From assembly GCF_900089955.1 (NCBI RefSeq), contig NZ_FLQX01000107.1, positions 43,143 through 107,142 of the forward strand: a stretch of 64,000 bases of DNA, written 5' to 3'. The translations under genes and the position numbers were made by a program. This stretch comes from Candidatus Accumulibacter aalborgensis. GTDB taxonomy: Bacteria; Pseudomonadota; Gammaproteobacteria; Burkholderiales; Rhodocyclaceae. Below the pieces are notes generated by a model, which was not told the origin of the DNA, ran no database searches, and saw only the letters and a list, made by a program, of their open reading frames with translations. Of this stretch, positions 6,202 to 14,921 are shown piece by piece (position 1 is the first letter of the stretch; every line of letters begins with the position of its first letter).

Positions 6202-8883
6202 GTGTCCCATCAGCCAATGACTTGTAACAACCGCGGAGATATTCTGGTTGTTGGTGACTGGTTCGTTGATGAATACTGGTTCGTGGCCCGGCACCATTCC
6301 GGAGTCAGTTCGCACGCGAAGCCTCTTCATTATCGTATAGTCAGTGAAGAGAATGATGTCGTAAAAGATCTTTGTGGTGGCGGATTCATCTCGCGGGTTC
6401 TCTATGAGCTTCGAGAATACCAGGTTGATGGTTTAACGAACGCAACCGCTGAGATAACAAAACTTCAAGAGCGTCTACCAGGCCTTGCCGAGAGCAAGCG
6501 AAAGACGCTGCGGAAGCCGATTGCTGACTTCATGGATCAAATCGCTGCCCATAATGAAAAACGACCAGGTGAGGACTGTTGTAGTCTCCACACCATGGAG
6601 CATCTTAATAAATTAATAGGTAGAATAGGTGAATCTGAACGCTTGGAAAATGATCATATAAAAATATTTGGATACCCAGAAGAGAACGAAAATGCCATGC
6701 AAAACTTATTGACGAAGGAATATCGCATTTTTGGCTTGGGCCGCTGGCATGATAATGATACACTTGTCTTGCCGCACTTTCTCCACGCCGGCTGCCATAC
6801 CGGCGACGCGACGATTGCGGCGGCGTCCTTTTCTCTGACACCCCAAAAATGTCAGCGACCCGTCGATGCTAAACTCTTCAATCTGGAACCAGCTGGTTCG
6901 AAGCATGGCACTGTTCGCTGCATCAGAGCGTACGAATCCGTTACCTTCAAGCAACTGCACCGGATTGATTGGGAGCCGGCGCCAGCTCTAAACGAGAATA
7001 CTACCCTTTATTCCGATAAGTACAAAAAAGAGGTAGAGAAGTTCTTGGACCTTAAACCGAAGAACCTTGCGGTGATCATTGATGACCATTTAAAAGGCGT
7101 CATTGACGACAATCTTGTTAAATGCATCCAAGACAAACTTAAAGACCAAAATGAAACGGCCAGGTGGTTTGTGCGCACCAAGGATAAGCGGATTCGCGAG
7201 ACTGCCAATAAAGCCAATCGCGAAGACAATATGGAATGGCCAGCGTGGTTGAGAAACCTCGATCGGATCGAACTGCTGGCCGTCGGGCCGGAGATATCCT
7301 CTCGCTCCTATCCCAACAACCGCCTGCTGACGGACAACGATCGCTTGGTCGAACATGCCTACGAACTCATCGATGCGCTAAGGTCCAAGGAAAGGCGCAA
7401 CAAGCGGCAGGTAACCCATCTGGTGCTGACATCCGACAGCTTGGAGGTTGTGGTCGTGCTCGGTGAGTGGTGCTTTAGCGCCAAGCCGTCGGACAAGATA
7501 AAGAACATCGATCTGGAGAAGATCAACTGGACGAGTGCCTTCTTTGCGGCACTTGCCCATGAGGTGTTGACCGCTAAGGAGGAATGGGAGAGCGACGAGG
7601 AAGCATGCCAGAAGATGGTTGAACGCGCGGCCAATAACGCCCACGAACATAGCGGCGTTAGGTTGCCCAAGAGTTTAGGGACAACCTCGACCGGCTCAGG
7701 CAAGGCAAAAATCACCACAAATGTTAGAAGACTCGACACCTGGGCCGTCACACACCGGGACTGGGTGAGTGCGAAGTTAGTTGATCACTTTGGTATCATT
7801 GATGACCAAGATAAAGAAGCAAAGACAAAACAGGCCTTGGTCATCGTTCCGGCCACCCCTGGGAGCGCGGGTCTCCCGCCCGCAAGCGGGCCGGAGACCC
7901 GCGCTCCCAAGTCAAGCGTCCTGGCCGGAACGACGACCAAGGCCACAAAACATCTTGACGTGTGGCGGGCATCGACTGATTTACCTGGCTATATCGTCTG
8001 CATCAAGGAAAAGCGTGCTGCTATCCGGCGCATTTGGCAAAAGATCAATTCATTCGTTCAGCAGGATGACGCTTTGCAATCCGTGAGCATACTCCTTGAG
8101 GCCGACCCTGGCGTCGGCAAGAGCTACTTGGCAGAAAAACTGTCGGATAACATTCCGAACTGTACGCTTGTGAAGTGTGATATTACTCAAATGGTCGAGC
8201 GCACTGAACTCCTTGACCTGTTCGATATGGTGGCCAGCGCCCAGGCGGAGAAAAGTGGACCAGTGTTCGTCTTCGTTGACGAAATCAATGCAACACTCGG
8301 CGGCAGCCCCGTCTACGGCGCGTTCCTGTCGCCGTTGGAAGCGGGAACATACACGAGGAATGGACAACACACGAAACTGAAGCCATGCATCTGGATGTTT
8401 GCCGGAACCAGAGATAATAAGGGTGAGAATGAGAATAGGGTACAAACGGAAAAACGGGCAGACTTCGAAAAGCGAATGACCTTGTACACGAAGATCGACT
8501 ATCGGTCACTTAATGAAAACCGAATTGGGGAAAGGAATAAAGTCGACGTAATTAACGAGGCGAAACTGGAGCAGGTGTATTTAGGCGCACAAATGATCAA
8601 CAACGCTTTTAAGGACGTTAACCAGATAGACGAGGAGGTCCTCAAAGCCTTCGCCATGTTGGAGCCAAGCGAGGCGCCTGCACGAAGCATCAAGCGAATG
8701 GCCAACTCCCTGGAAAATGTCCAGTACGGCCGAGTGCATAAAGGCAACTGTACCAGCTTGGAGTGGGTCGATTTTATTGCTGGCACTCTCGGGGCAGAAC
8801 GTCAAGGGTCACAGTATCAGGCCACGTGGAGGGAGGAGTTCAGACTCGGAGACGTTAGCTATGTGCAACTCAACCTCAAGTGA
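6202..8883 (+). CDS. Large accessory protein: PfkB-like N-terminus fused to AAA+ ATPase
   Basis: 893 residues. The N-terminal half looks like a ribokinase/PfkB fold: ILVVGDWFVDEYWF at 14-27, a Gly-rich CGGGF at 58-62, and VIIDDHLKGVIDD at 291-303, which resembles the DYGKGV region of HldE-type kinases. The C-terminal third is an AAA+ module: Walker A EADPGVGKS at 633-641, Walker B VFVFVDEIN at 688-696, and a sensor-2-like ARSIKRMAN. The linker between them (about 545-580) is encoded by a palindromic element. No partner gene is adjacent. Base composition is AT-richer than its neighbours, and repeats flank it, so horizontal gain is likely. The fold calls are by eye; the function is unknown. Confidence 0.85.
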   Translation: MSHQPMTCNNRGDILVVGDWFVDEYWFVARHHSGVSSHAKPLHYRIVSEENDVVKDLCGGGFISRVLYELREYQVDGLTNATAEITKLQERLPGLAESKRKTLRKPIADFMDQIAAHNEKRPGEDCCSLHTMEHLNKLIGRIGESERLENDHIKIFGYPEENENAMQNLLTKEYRIFGLGRWHDNDTLVLPHFLHAGCHTGDATIAAASFSLTPQKCQRPVDAKLFNLEPAGSKHGTVRCIRAYESVTFKQLHRIDWEPAPALNENTTLYSDKYKKEVEKFLDLKPKNLAVIIDDHLKGVIDDNLVKCIQDKLKDQNETARWFVRTKDKRIRETANKANREDNMEWPAWLRNLDRIELLAVGPEISSRSYPNNRLLTDNDRLVEHAYELIDALRSKERRNKRQVTHLVLTSDSLEVVVVLGEWCFSAKPSDKIKNIDLEKINWTSAFFAALAHEVLTAKEEWESDEEACQKMVERAANNAHEHSGVRLPKSLGTTSTGSGKAKITTNVRRLDTWAVTHRDWVSAKLVDHFGIIDDQDKEAKTKQALVIVPATPGSAGLPPASGPETRAPKSSVLAGTTTKATKHLDVWRASTDLPGYIVCIKEKRAAIRRIWQKINSFVQQDDALQSVSILLEADPGVGKSYLAEKLSDNIPNCTLVKCDITQMVERTELLDLFDMVASAQAEKSGPVFVFVDEINATLGGSPVYGAFLSPLEAGTYTRNGQHTKLKPCIWMFAGTRDNKGENENRVQTEKRADFEKRMTLYTKIDYRSLNENRIGERNKVDVINEAKLEQVYLGAQMINNAFKDVNQIDEEVLKAFAMLEPSEAPARSIKRMANSLENVQYGRVHKGNCTSLEWVDFIAGTLGAERQGSQYQATWREEFRLGDVSYVQLNLK
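7833..7944. repeat. 112-bp palindromic element inside the AAA gene
   Basis: Outer arms of 23 bases (7833-7855 and 7922-7944) match with one mismatch. An inner 48-base palindrome at 7861-7908 has a 16-bp stem GGGAGCGCGGGTCTCC, an inner GCCCGC/GCGGGC stem and an AA loop. It is read in frame as a Gly/Pro/Ala-rich linker. It looks like a mobile palindrome (REP/MITE-like) tolerated between two domains. Confidence 0.85.
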
Positions 8884-8952
8884 TTGCATTGCCTGTTACT
8901 TTCGGCACGCGTCAGCCAGGGCTTCGCCTCTTGGATATCATATGATCAGGAC

Positions 8953-8977
8953 GTTGGGGTGACGCAGGAACCCCAAC
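8953..8977. repeat. GTTGGGGT palindrome, third copy
   Basis: Same 25-base layout and orientation as the unit at 5869-5893: GTTGGGGT arm, 9-base loop, ACCCCAAC arm. It lies 69 bases after the AAA stop codon. Confidence 0.75.
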
Positions 8978-9175
8978 AGCCAACCAATCCGCTATCATTT
9001 CGCGATGCGCTTTTCGTCGGGTCAAGCTCACCGGCGCACTGTACTTCCCCGCGGTCTAGCTCGCCGACCGCCAGTCGAGCGTCCTCGTCGAGGCTATCGA
9101 CGCCTTGCGCGAAACCTTGCGACGATTTGTCCACACCCGTCCCCGCCGCATTGAGGCGAGAGTGTTGGGAGAGTG

Positions 9176-9200
9176 TTGGGGTTCGTACCTCACCCCAACG
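9176..9200. repeat. GTTGGGGT palindrome, fourth copy, inverted
   Basis: The reverse complement of this unit matches the 5869-5893 unit at 24 of 25 bases, and the next bases outward (GTGCC) also match. The two therefore form inverted brackets around the AAA island. Confidence 0.8.
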
Positions 9201-9238
9201 GCACTGGTGAACTGCTGGCGGATTCGCGTTCGCGCCGC

Positions 9239-9715
9239 TCAGTGCTTGTGTTCGCCGCCGGGAGAGGCGGTCGCGGTCAGGTCGCGGACGTCGGCCTTGA
9301 CCGTGATCGCTTCGATCTTCTTGTCCGCGCCTTCGACCTGCAGCGTCAAGGGGACCGAGTCACCTTTCTTCAGCGGCTGTTTCAGGTCGATGAGCATCAA
9401 GTGGTAGCCGCCGGGTCCGAGCCGCACAGGTTTGCCGGCAGGGATTTCAAGGCGCGGAATGGGGCGCATTTGCATGACGTCGCCAGCCATCCTCATTTCG
9501 TGCATTTCGGTGAGTGCGGCAGCCGAGCTGGCCGCGCCGACGATCGTCGCTCCCGACTTGCTGCTGATCTCCATGAAGGCACCGGTGGCCTGCTGGCCGG
9601 CCACCGTGCCGCGCACCCAGGCGTCCTTGACCTCGACATCGGCGGCCAGCGCTGCCGTCGTCCACACGCCGGCGACGATGGCTGCCAGGGCCAGCGGGGT
9701 TCGTATTCCTTTCAA
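9239..9715 (-). CDS. Periplasmic copper chaperone PCu(A)C
   Basis: 158 residues with a Sec signal peptide ending near ALAA (residue 25). The Cu(I) motif of the family, His-x(n)-Met followed by His-x-Met, appears as TEMHEM and RMAGDVMQM near residue 70-82 and YHLML near residue 107, and a His-rich tail (GEHKH) follows. PCuAC delivers copper to the CuA site or CuB centre. The start is TTG at 9715, set by AAGGAG six bases upstream. It stands with a SCO protein (10300), fitting a role in assembling the oxidase at 1092-3520. Confidence 0.9.
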   Translation of the reverse strand: MKGIRTPLALAAIVAGVWTTAALAADVEVKDAWVRGTVAGQQATGAFMEISSKSGATIVGAASSAAALTEMHEMRMAGDVMQMRPIPRLEIPAGKPVRLGPGGYHLMLIDLKQPLKKGDSVPLTLQVEGADKKIEAITVKADVRDLTATASPGGEHKH

Positions 9716-9826
9716 GGCGTACTCCTTGTTCGTTCAGGGAAAGCGATTATAAGCGCGTGCCTGCGCTTCCTGCTGCGGCAAGGTGTCGCAGGCACGACGT
9801 ACGATCGGCCGCGCCTGGCGCAGCGC

Positions 9827-10249
9827 TCAGGGTTTCTGGCTCCAGTTGCCCTTGGCATCCTCGATCCACCAGCCGGAATGGAACTGCTCCTTCCAGCGCT
9901 TGACCTGTGCCTCCCGAGCGGCGGGCTCGAGGGCCTTGCCGCCCTGGCCTTCGGCGAGGGCGTAGATCAGCGAGTTGCGGTCAGGGTTCTCGTTGTCAAT
10001 CAGCTTTTCGGCGATCTGTCGCTGCGGCAGCGTCAGCCGGCTGCCATCGCGCAGCTTGACCATGCCATCGTAGCCCAGACCGATGATGCCTACTTCGTAA
10101 AAGCGGACGAGTCGCGAGGCGCGCTGCGCCAGGCTGTGTTTGACCACCACTACCGGCGGCGTGCCGATATCGAGATTGATCTGGTCGCTTGCCGGCGCGG
10201 CGGCGGCCGGCAGCGAAAGCAGGGCGAGCAGCAGGAGAAAGCGTTTCAT
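9827..10249 (-). CDS. Periplasmic DUF1318/YdbL-like protein
   Basis: 140 residues with a cleavable signal peptide (MKRFLLLLALLSLPAAAAPA). A central DGSRLTLPQRQIAEKLIDNENPDR segment and the ending WIEDAKGNWSQKP recall YdbL/DUF1318 proteins, whose C-terminus reads similarly. The role is unknown. It sits between PCuAC and SCO on the same strand, so it may be cotranscribed with them. The family call is by resemblance only. Confidence 0.55.
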   Translation of the reverse strand: MKRFLLLLALLSLPAAAAPASDQINLDIGTPPVVVVKHSLAQRASRLVRFYEVGIIGLGYDGMVKLRDGSRLTLPQRQIAEKLIDNENPDRNSLIYALAEGQGGKALEPAAREAQVKRWKEQFHSGWWIEDAKGNWSQKP

Positions 10250-10299
10250 GTCAGGTGTCCAGAAGGGTCATTTGCTGCCACGATCGTCTGTGGGCAGGA

Positions 10300-10905
10300 T
10301 CATTTGCCGGCTAGCAACAGCTTCAGATCAGCGGCGATACGGTCCGGCGTTTCGCCGTGGCGGATGAGCAGCCGCAAGCGCCCCTGCGGGTCAAAGGCGT
10401 AGCTGCCGGTCGTGTGGTCGATGCTGTAGCTGCCCGCAGTCGTGCCGGCCTGCCTAGCGTAGAAAACCTTGAATTCCCTGGCCACTGCCGCCGTCGTGGC
10501 GTCGTCGCCGCGCAGTCCGATGAAGCTGGGGTGAAAAGCCGTGACATAGGCAGCCAGCACTTGCGAAGTGTCGCGCGCCGGATCGAGGGTGACAAAAATC
10601 ACCTGCACGCGGCTGGCGTCATCGCCGAGACGGGTGAGGACTTCGCGCATCGTCGCCAGCGTCGTCGGGCAGACATCCGGACACTGGGTATAACCGAAGA
10701 AAACGACGACTGCCTTGCCCTTGAAATCGGCCAGGTGACGCGGCTGACCCTGGGCGTCGGTCAGCGAGAAGTCCTTGCCCCAGTCGGCACCGGAAATGTC
10801 GGTCGACGTGAAGGCCGGCGGCTCGGAACAGCCGAACAACAGCACGGTCATGCACACGATCAGCGTCGAGAAAAAGGTCGAGAAGAGGGTAGGGAAGCGT
10901 TTCAT
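10300..10905 (-). CDS. SCO1/SenC copper-delivery lipoprotein
   Basis: 201 residues. The N-terminus is a lipoprotein signal with lipobox LLFGC (Cys26). A thioredoxin-fold domain carries the Cu-binding CPDVCP motif (Cys75, Cys79) and the distal ligand His164 (SIDHTTG). SCO proteins reduce or load the CuA site of oxidase subunit II. First gene of the minus-strand group SCO, DUF1318, PCuAC. Confidence 0.93.
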   Translation of the reverse strand: MKRFPTLFSTFFSTLIVCMTVLLFGCSEPPAFTSTDISGADWGKDFSLTDAQGQPRHLADFKGKAVVVFFGYTQCPDVCPTTLATMREVLTRLGDDASRVQVIFVTLDPARDTSQVLAAYVTAFHPSFIGLRGDDATTAAVAREFKVFYARQAGTTAGSYSIDHTTGSYAFDPQGRLRLLIRHGETPDRIAADLKLLLAGK

Positions 10906-10975
10906 GGTGTCCGGTGGTCGGCTGCCAGCGAAGGGCTGGCGGCTTGCCGCGCTGCTGCAGGTGGCTCATTGTCCC

Positions 10976-11019
10976 CCATTCCGGCGCCGCCGCCCAAGGG
11001 TATTTTGCCTGCGCGCATG
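10976..11019. repeat. Direct repeat copy 1 (GCCGCCGCCCAAGGGT)
   Basis: About 44 bases that match 13273-13316 at roughly 85 percent, sharing GCCGCCGCCCAAGGGT and GCCTGCGCG. It sits just past the stop of the diguanylate cyclase gene. Confidence 0.7.
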
Positions 11020-11021
11020 TC

Positions 11022-13247
11022 TCAGCCGAGTTCGAGGCAAAACCGAATCCGATTGCGCCCGTCCTCTTTGGCCTGGTACATCGCCGCGTCAGCCCACTTC
11101 AAGAGCTTGTCGGGGCTGACTTCATCACTGATAAACAAGCTCACACCGATGCTGACCGTGCAATGATGGTCGATGGTGTGGTCTGCCATTCCATCGCGCT
11201 TGACGATCATCGAATAAGGTTCTGACAAGCTGAGACGGATTTTTTCGGCAATGCGCCTGACCTGTAAAGTCGACTCGTCCTTATCGGTGTGCAACTCGCT
11301 GAGCAGCACCACAAACTCATCGCCACCAAAGCGCGCGACGGTATCCGTCTCACGCACACAGCGTTTCAGTCGCGCTGCGACATCAATCAACAGCAAGTCT
11401 CCCGCTTCATGCCCATGCCTATCATTCAGCGGCTTGAAGTGATCCAGATCGAGGAACATCAGCGCGCCATAGCAGCCACTGCGTTTGCTGGCCGCCATGC
11501 TGTGGTTCAGGCGCTCGTGGAGTGTCAGGCGGTTCGGCAGTTGCGTCAGGGTGTCATGGAAAGCCAGATGCTGTACTTTCTCGTCGGCTCGCCGGCGCTC
11601 GGTGATGTCATGCGAGACGACGACGACGCGTTTGGTGCGGCCTTCGTCGTCCATGACGATGCCGCTGCGCGATTCCAGCAGACAGGTGCTACCGTTGGCC
11701 ATCAGAAACCGATATTCGAGATGCTGGCCGATTCCCGTCGCGACGGCCTCGCGGAAGGCCCGGATGACGCGTTCACGGTCGGCCGGATGGATGTCGTCGA
11801 AAGACGAGCTGCCGACAATTTCCCGCTCACCGAGCAGGCGCGCGTAGGACGGACTGTTGTACAGGCGTCGCCCGTCGGCGTCGAGAATCGCGACGAAGCC
11901 ATTGAGGTTCTCGGCGATCAGGCGGAACGACTCTTCCTGTTCACGTAGAACCTCCTCTGCTTTCTTGTTCGCGGTGATGTCTTCGGTGAAGATGATGATC
12001 CCGCCGATGGATCGCTGAGCGTTGTACCAGGGTCGTATCTCCCAACGCACCCACTTCACGGAACCGTCAAGCCTTTCGAAACGGTCGCCTTCCGATCGCA
12101 ATACCTCGCCCGCCAGCCCTCGGCGATGAAACTCCTTCCATTGTTCCGGAATCTCCGGGAAAACGTCGTAGTGGGATAAGCCATGCAGATCACGCTTGTC
12201 GAGACCGTGGTCGGCAAACCAGTGGTTACTGGTGTACAAATACCGCATGTCGCGGTCGAACATCGCCAGACCAGCGGGAGCGTACTCGATGAAGAGTCGG
12301 CGCAATTCTTCGCTCGCGGCCAGAGACTCTTCCGCCCGCTTGATCGCGGTGATATCGGAGAACAAGGTCACCACCTGCCGGATATTGCCTTGCACATCGG
12401 GCACCGCGCTGATGGTCTGCATCTCGACGTACACTTCGCCGTCCTTGCGCCGGTTCCAGACTTCGCCGGACCAGTAACCATCGTCGATCAGATCGTGCCG
12501 CATGGCCGCGTAGAAGGCCTGATCCTGACGGTCGGAAGCGAGAAATCGCGAGTTGCGGCCCAAGGCTTCGTCGCGGCTGTAGCCAGTGATTCGGGTGAAG
12601 GCACGATTGACGTCGACAATCGTGCCGTCGGCGGTGGTGATCATGATCCCTTCGCGGGCGTGCGAGAAAACGCAGGCGGCCAGTTGCAGACGGCCCTCGG
12701 CCTGCTTACGATCGCTGATGTCGCTGAGCATGACACGAAAGACTGGATGGCCACTTTCGTTGCTCGCGATGGTGGCTTCCATACGCGCCCAAAAGATCGC
12801 GCCATCCCGTTTCACCATCCGCAATTCGCAGGCCTGTGCTTCGGCGACCTCGATGAGCCGCTTGCGGTGAAAGTAGTAGATGACCTGGTCGTCCCCGAAG
12901 ACGAAGCGGGACAAGGGCTGCATGAGCAGAGCTTCTCGGACCACACCCAGCAGTGTGGCGGCAGTGAGGTTGGCCTCCAGGATGACTTCTTTCTCGGAGA
13001 GCGTGCAATAGCCTACCGGCGCCATGTCGTAAAGTTCGCAATAGCGCTCCCTGGCGGCATCAATCCGGCGCAGTTCCTCGTTCTGCATCTGCAGCTCGAT
13101 CTGGTGCACGCGCAGTTCATGCAGCGCCTTCTGCATGGCTTCCAGCGACATGGCCTCGCGCTGACCCGCCAAACCGGTTTCCCGGACGATGGCTTCAGCC
13201 TGCGAGCGCAGCGCCTGCTCGGCGGGGGATTTGTCCTTGGTGCTCAC
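11022..13247 (-). CDS. Multi-PAS diguanylate cyclase
   Basis: 741 residues, no membrane helix. An N-terminal coiled segment (MQKALHELRVHQIELQMQNEELRR, shown in part) precedes about four PAS domains (near 65-180, 185-310, 315-440, 445-565), then a GGDEF domain (about 575-735). The active site ARFGGDEF is intact and an RxxD inhibitory site (RETD) lies five residues before it. It should make cyclic di-GMP in the cytoplasm, under PAS-sensed signals and product inhibition. The PIN gene ends 20 bp upstream on the same strand, suggesting cotranscription. Confidence 0.93.
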   Translation of the reverse strand: MSTKDKSPAEQALRSQAEAIVRETGLAGQREAMSLEAMQKALHELRVHQIELQMQNEELRRIDAARERYCELYDMAPVGYCTLSEKEVILEANLTAATLLGVVREALLMQPLSRFVFGDDQVIYYFHRKRLIEVAEAQACELRMVKRDGAIFWARMEATIASNESGHPVFRVMLSDISDRKQAEGRLQLAACVFSHAREGIMITTADGTIVDVNRAFTRITGYSRDEALGRNSRFLASDRQDQAFYAAMRHDLIDDGYWSGEVWNRRKDGEVYVEMQTISAVPDVQGNIRQVVTLFSDITAIKRAEESLAASEELRRLFIEYAPAGLAMFDRDMRYLYTSNHWFADHGLDKRDLHGLSHYDVFPEIPEQWKEFHRRGLAGEVLRSEGDRFERLDGSVKWVRWEIRPWYNAQRSIGGIIIFTEDITANKKAEEVLREQEESFRLIAENLNGFVAILDADGRRLYNSPSYARLLGEREIVGSSSFDDIHPADRERVIRAFREAVATGIGQHLEYRFLMANGSTCLLESRSGIVMDDEGRTKRVVVVSHDITERRRADEKVQHLAFHDTLTQLPNRLTLHERLNHSMAASKRSGCYGALMFLDLDHFKPLNDRHGHEAGDLLLIDVAARLKRCVRETDTVARFGGDEFVVLLSELHTDKDESTLQVRRIAEKIRLSLSEPYSMIVKRDGMADHTIDHHCTVSIGVSLFISDEVSPDKLLKWADAAMYQAKEDGRNRIRFCLELG

Positions 13248-13267
13248 CTGGTACCTCCATCGTCAGC

Positions 13268-13768
13268 TTAATCCATTTCGCTGCCGCCGCCCAAGGGTCT
13301 TTCGCCTGCGCGGGCAGTCGGGCGCTGGTGGCAATCTCTGGCGACCGCGATCAGCGGCGCGGCCTCTGCCGCAGTGACGATCGCGAAGGGCAGCGGCAGG
13401 CTGCGCTGTCGGGTGACGGTCAGCAGCAATCGGTCACGCGTGATCAGCAGGTCGGCGCGGCAGCGTCGCGCAAGAATCAGGAATTTCTGGTCGTCGGCGT
13501 CGCGGCAGCGCGGCAAGGCGAAATTCTCTGCGCCGGCGGCCTCGCACAAGGTGACGAAGCCGCGGTAGTCGGCGAGCAGCGACTGTTGTGCACTGGTGTC
13601 GAGAGCGAAGCGCGGGTAGCCGGCAACGCGCTCGAGTTCGGCAAGGCAGGGCTGATCGGCAAAGCACTGCACAGCACCGCAGTGGATCGCCCTGTGCAGC
13701 GCTTGTGCCGGCGGGTCGGCGAAGTGCAGCAAGTCGATGACGACGTTGGTGTCGAGGACCGCGCGCAT
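13268..13768 (-). CDS. PIN-domain protein, orphan toxin-like
   Basis: 166 residues of the putative PIN toxin family (PF13470 type). Acidic residues of the nuclease centre are in place: Asp6 (LDTNVV), Glu near 45 (LAELERV), Asp near 90 (CRDADDQKF) and Asp near 110 (ITRDRL). No antitoxin gene is adjacent: the upstream neighbour is an oxidoreductase ending 3 bp away. The last residues (RAGERPLGGGSEMD) come from a repeat element, so the C-terminus has been replaced or extended. Confidence 0.75.
   Translation of the reverse strand: MRAVLDTNVVIDLLHFADPPAQALHRAIHCGAVQCFADQPCLAELERVAGYPRFALDTSAQQSLLADYRGFVTLCEAAGAENFALPRCRDADDQKFLILARRCRADLLITRDRLLLTVTRQRSLPLPFAIVTAAEAAPLIAVARDCHQRPTARAGERPLGGGSEMD
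13273..13316. repeat. Direct repeat copy 2, overlapping the PIN 3' end
   Basis: Second copy of the repeat at 10976-11019, in the same orientation. It supplies the last 14 or so codons of the PIN gene. The two copies flank the diguanylate cyclase gene. Confidence 0.7.
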
Positions 13769-13771
13769 GCG

Positions 13772-14908
13772 TTAGCCGAGCTCGAGTTCAGCGACCACGT
13801 GATCGGCGATGGCCAGGCACGAAGTCAGCCCCGGCGATTCGATGCCGAACAGGTTGATCAGGCCGGCGATGCCGTGTTGCCTTGGCCCCTGGATGACGAA
13901 ATCGGCGGCCGGATCGCTGCGGCCGCTGATCTTTGGCCGGATACCGGCGTAGGCCGGCGCCAGCGCGTCATCCGGCAAGCCCGGCCAGTAGCGGCGAATC
14001 TCGGCGTAGAAAGCGTCGGCGCGCGCCGGGTCGACACGATAGTCGAGATCGCCGATCGGCCGCCCTGGCGTTGGGTCGGGCAACCACTCGACATCCGGGC
14101 CGAAGCGCGCCTGGCCGCCGAGGTCCAGCGTCAGGTGGACGCCGAGGCCGCCGACCTCGGGCAGCGGATAGATCAGCCGTGCGAACGGCGAACGTCCCGC
14201 GAGTGCGTAGTAGTTGCCTTTGGCGTGGAAGTTCTGCGGGATCAACGCGGTCGGGAATCCGGCCAGCGAGGCAGCGACCTGCGGCGCCCACAGTCCGGTA
14301 GCGTTGATCATCATCGCCGCGCGCAAGCGTAGAGGGTCAGCGCCGCCGCTGGCGAGCAGCAGGCCGGACTGCTCGACCGATCCGCTGCACAACGGGCTGC
14401 GCAGCGCCAACACGGCGCCGGCGCGCTCTGCGTCGCCGAGCAGCGCCAGCATCAGTCCGTGGCTGTCGATGATGCCGGTGGACGGAGAGAGGAGGGCAGC
14501 GGCGCAGCGCAGTTCGGGTTCCTGTGCGCGGACCTCGGCGATGCTCAGCAGCCGCAGGTCGTCGACGCCGTTGGCCGCTCCCTGCCGCTGCAGCGCGCTG
14601 AGTCTGTCCGTTTGCGTGCTGGACGTGGCGACGATCAACTTGCCACAGCGCCGGTGGCTGACGCCGTGCGTGGCGCAGAAGTCGTAGAGCTGGCCGCGGC
14701 CGGCAACGCACAGCCGTGCCTTCAAGGAACCGGTCGGGTAGTAGATCCCGGCATGGATCACTTCACTGTTGCGGGCACTCGTTTCGCTTCCGAAGGCGCC
14801 ATTGCGTTCGAGGATCAGCGTCTCGATGCCGCGCCGTGCGAGCGCGCGTGCGCAGGCCAGGCCGACCACCCCGGCACCGATGACCGCCGCTGCCACGCTC
14901 TCCATCAT
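13772..14908 (-). CDS. FAD-dependent oxidoreductase, L-2-hydroxyglutarate oxidase-like
   Basis: 378 residues of the DAO family. The dinucleotide-binding motif [21 protein letters not shown] fills residues 7-27, and [17 protein letters not shown] near 43-59 is the signature of the L-2-hydroxyglutarate dehydrogenase/oxidase (LhgO) branch. It would oxidise L-2-hydroxyglutarate to 2-oxoglutarate with FAD. GGAGAG precedes the start. The PIN gene follows 3 bp after the stop; the exonuclease lies upstream with a 13-bp gap. Confidence 0.85.
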   Translation of the reverse strand: MMESVAAAVIGAGVVGLACARALARRGIETLILERNGAFGSETSARNSEVIHAGIYYPTGSLKARLCVAGRGQLYDFCATHGVSHRRCGKLIVATSSTQTDRLSALQRQGAANGVDDLRLLSIAEVRAQEPELRCAAALLSPSTGIIDSHGLMLALLGDAERAGAVLALRSPLCSGSVEQSGLLLASGGADPLRLRAAMMINATGLWAPQVAASLAGFPTALIPQNFHAKGNYYALAGRSPFARLIYPLPEVGGLGVHLTLDLGGQARFGPDVEWLPDPTPGRPIGDLDYRVDPARADAFYAEIRRYWPGLPDDALAPAYAGIRPKISGRSDPAADFVIQGPRQHGIAGLINLFGIESPGLTSCLAIADHVVAELELG

Positions 14909-14921
14909 TGGCTCTCCGAGG

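Larger units (their letters stand above)
8884..9238. other. Gap downstream of the AAA gene
   Basis: Contains two GTTGGGGT palindromes (8953-8977, 9176-9200). Between them, no reading frame has a ribosome-binding site or recognisable product. Confidence 0.6.

Noticed and set aside
7856..7912. CRISPR-like structure from the strong palindrome
   Set aside because: It is a single palindrome, with no repeated spacer-repeat units.
9001..9160. Possible remnant gene between the palindromes downstream of the AAA gene
   Set aside because: A short frame interrupted by TAG gives a vaguely protein-like string, but I could not tie it to any family.
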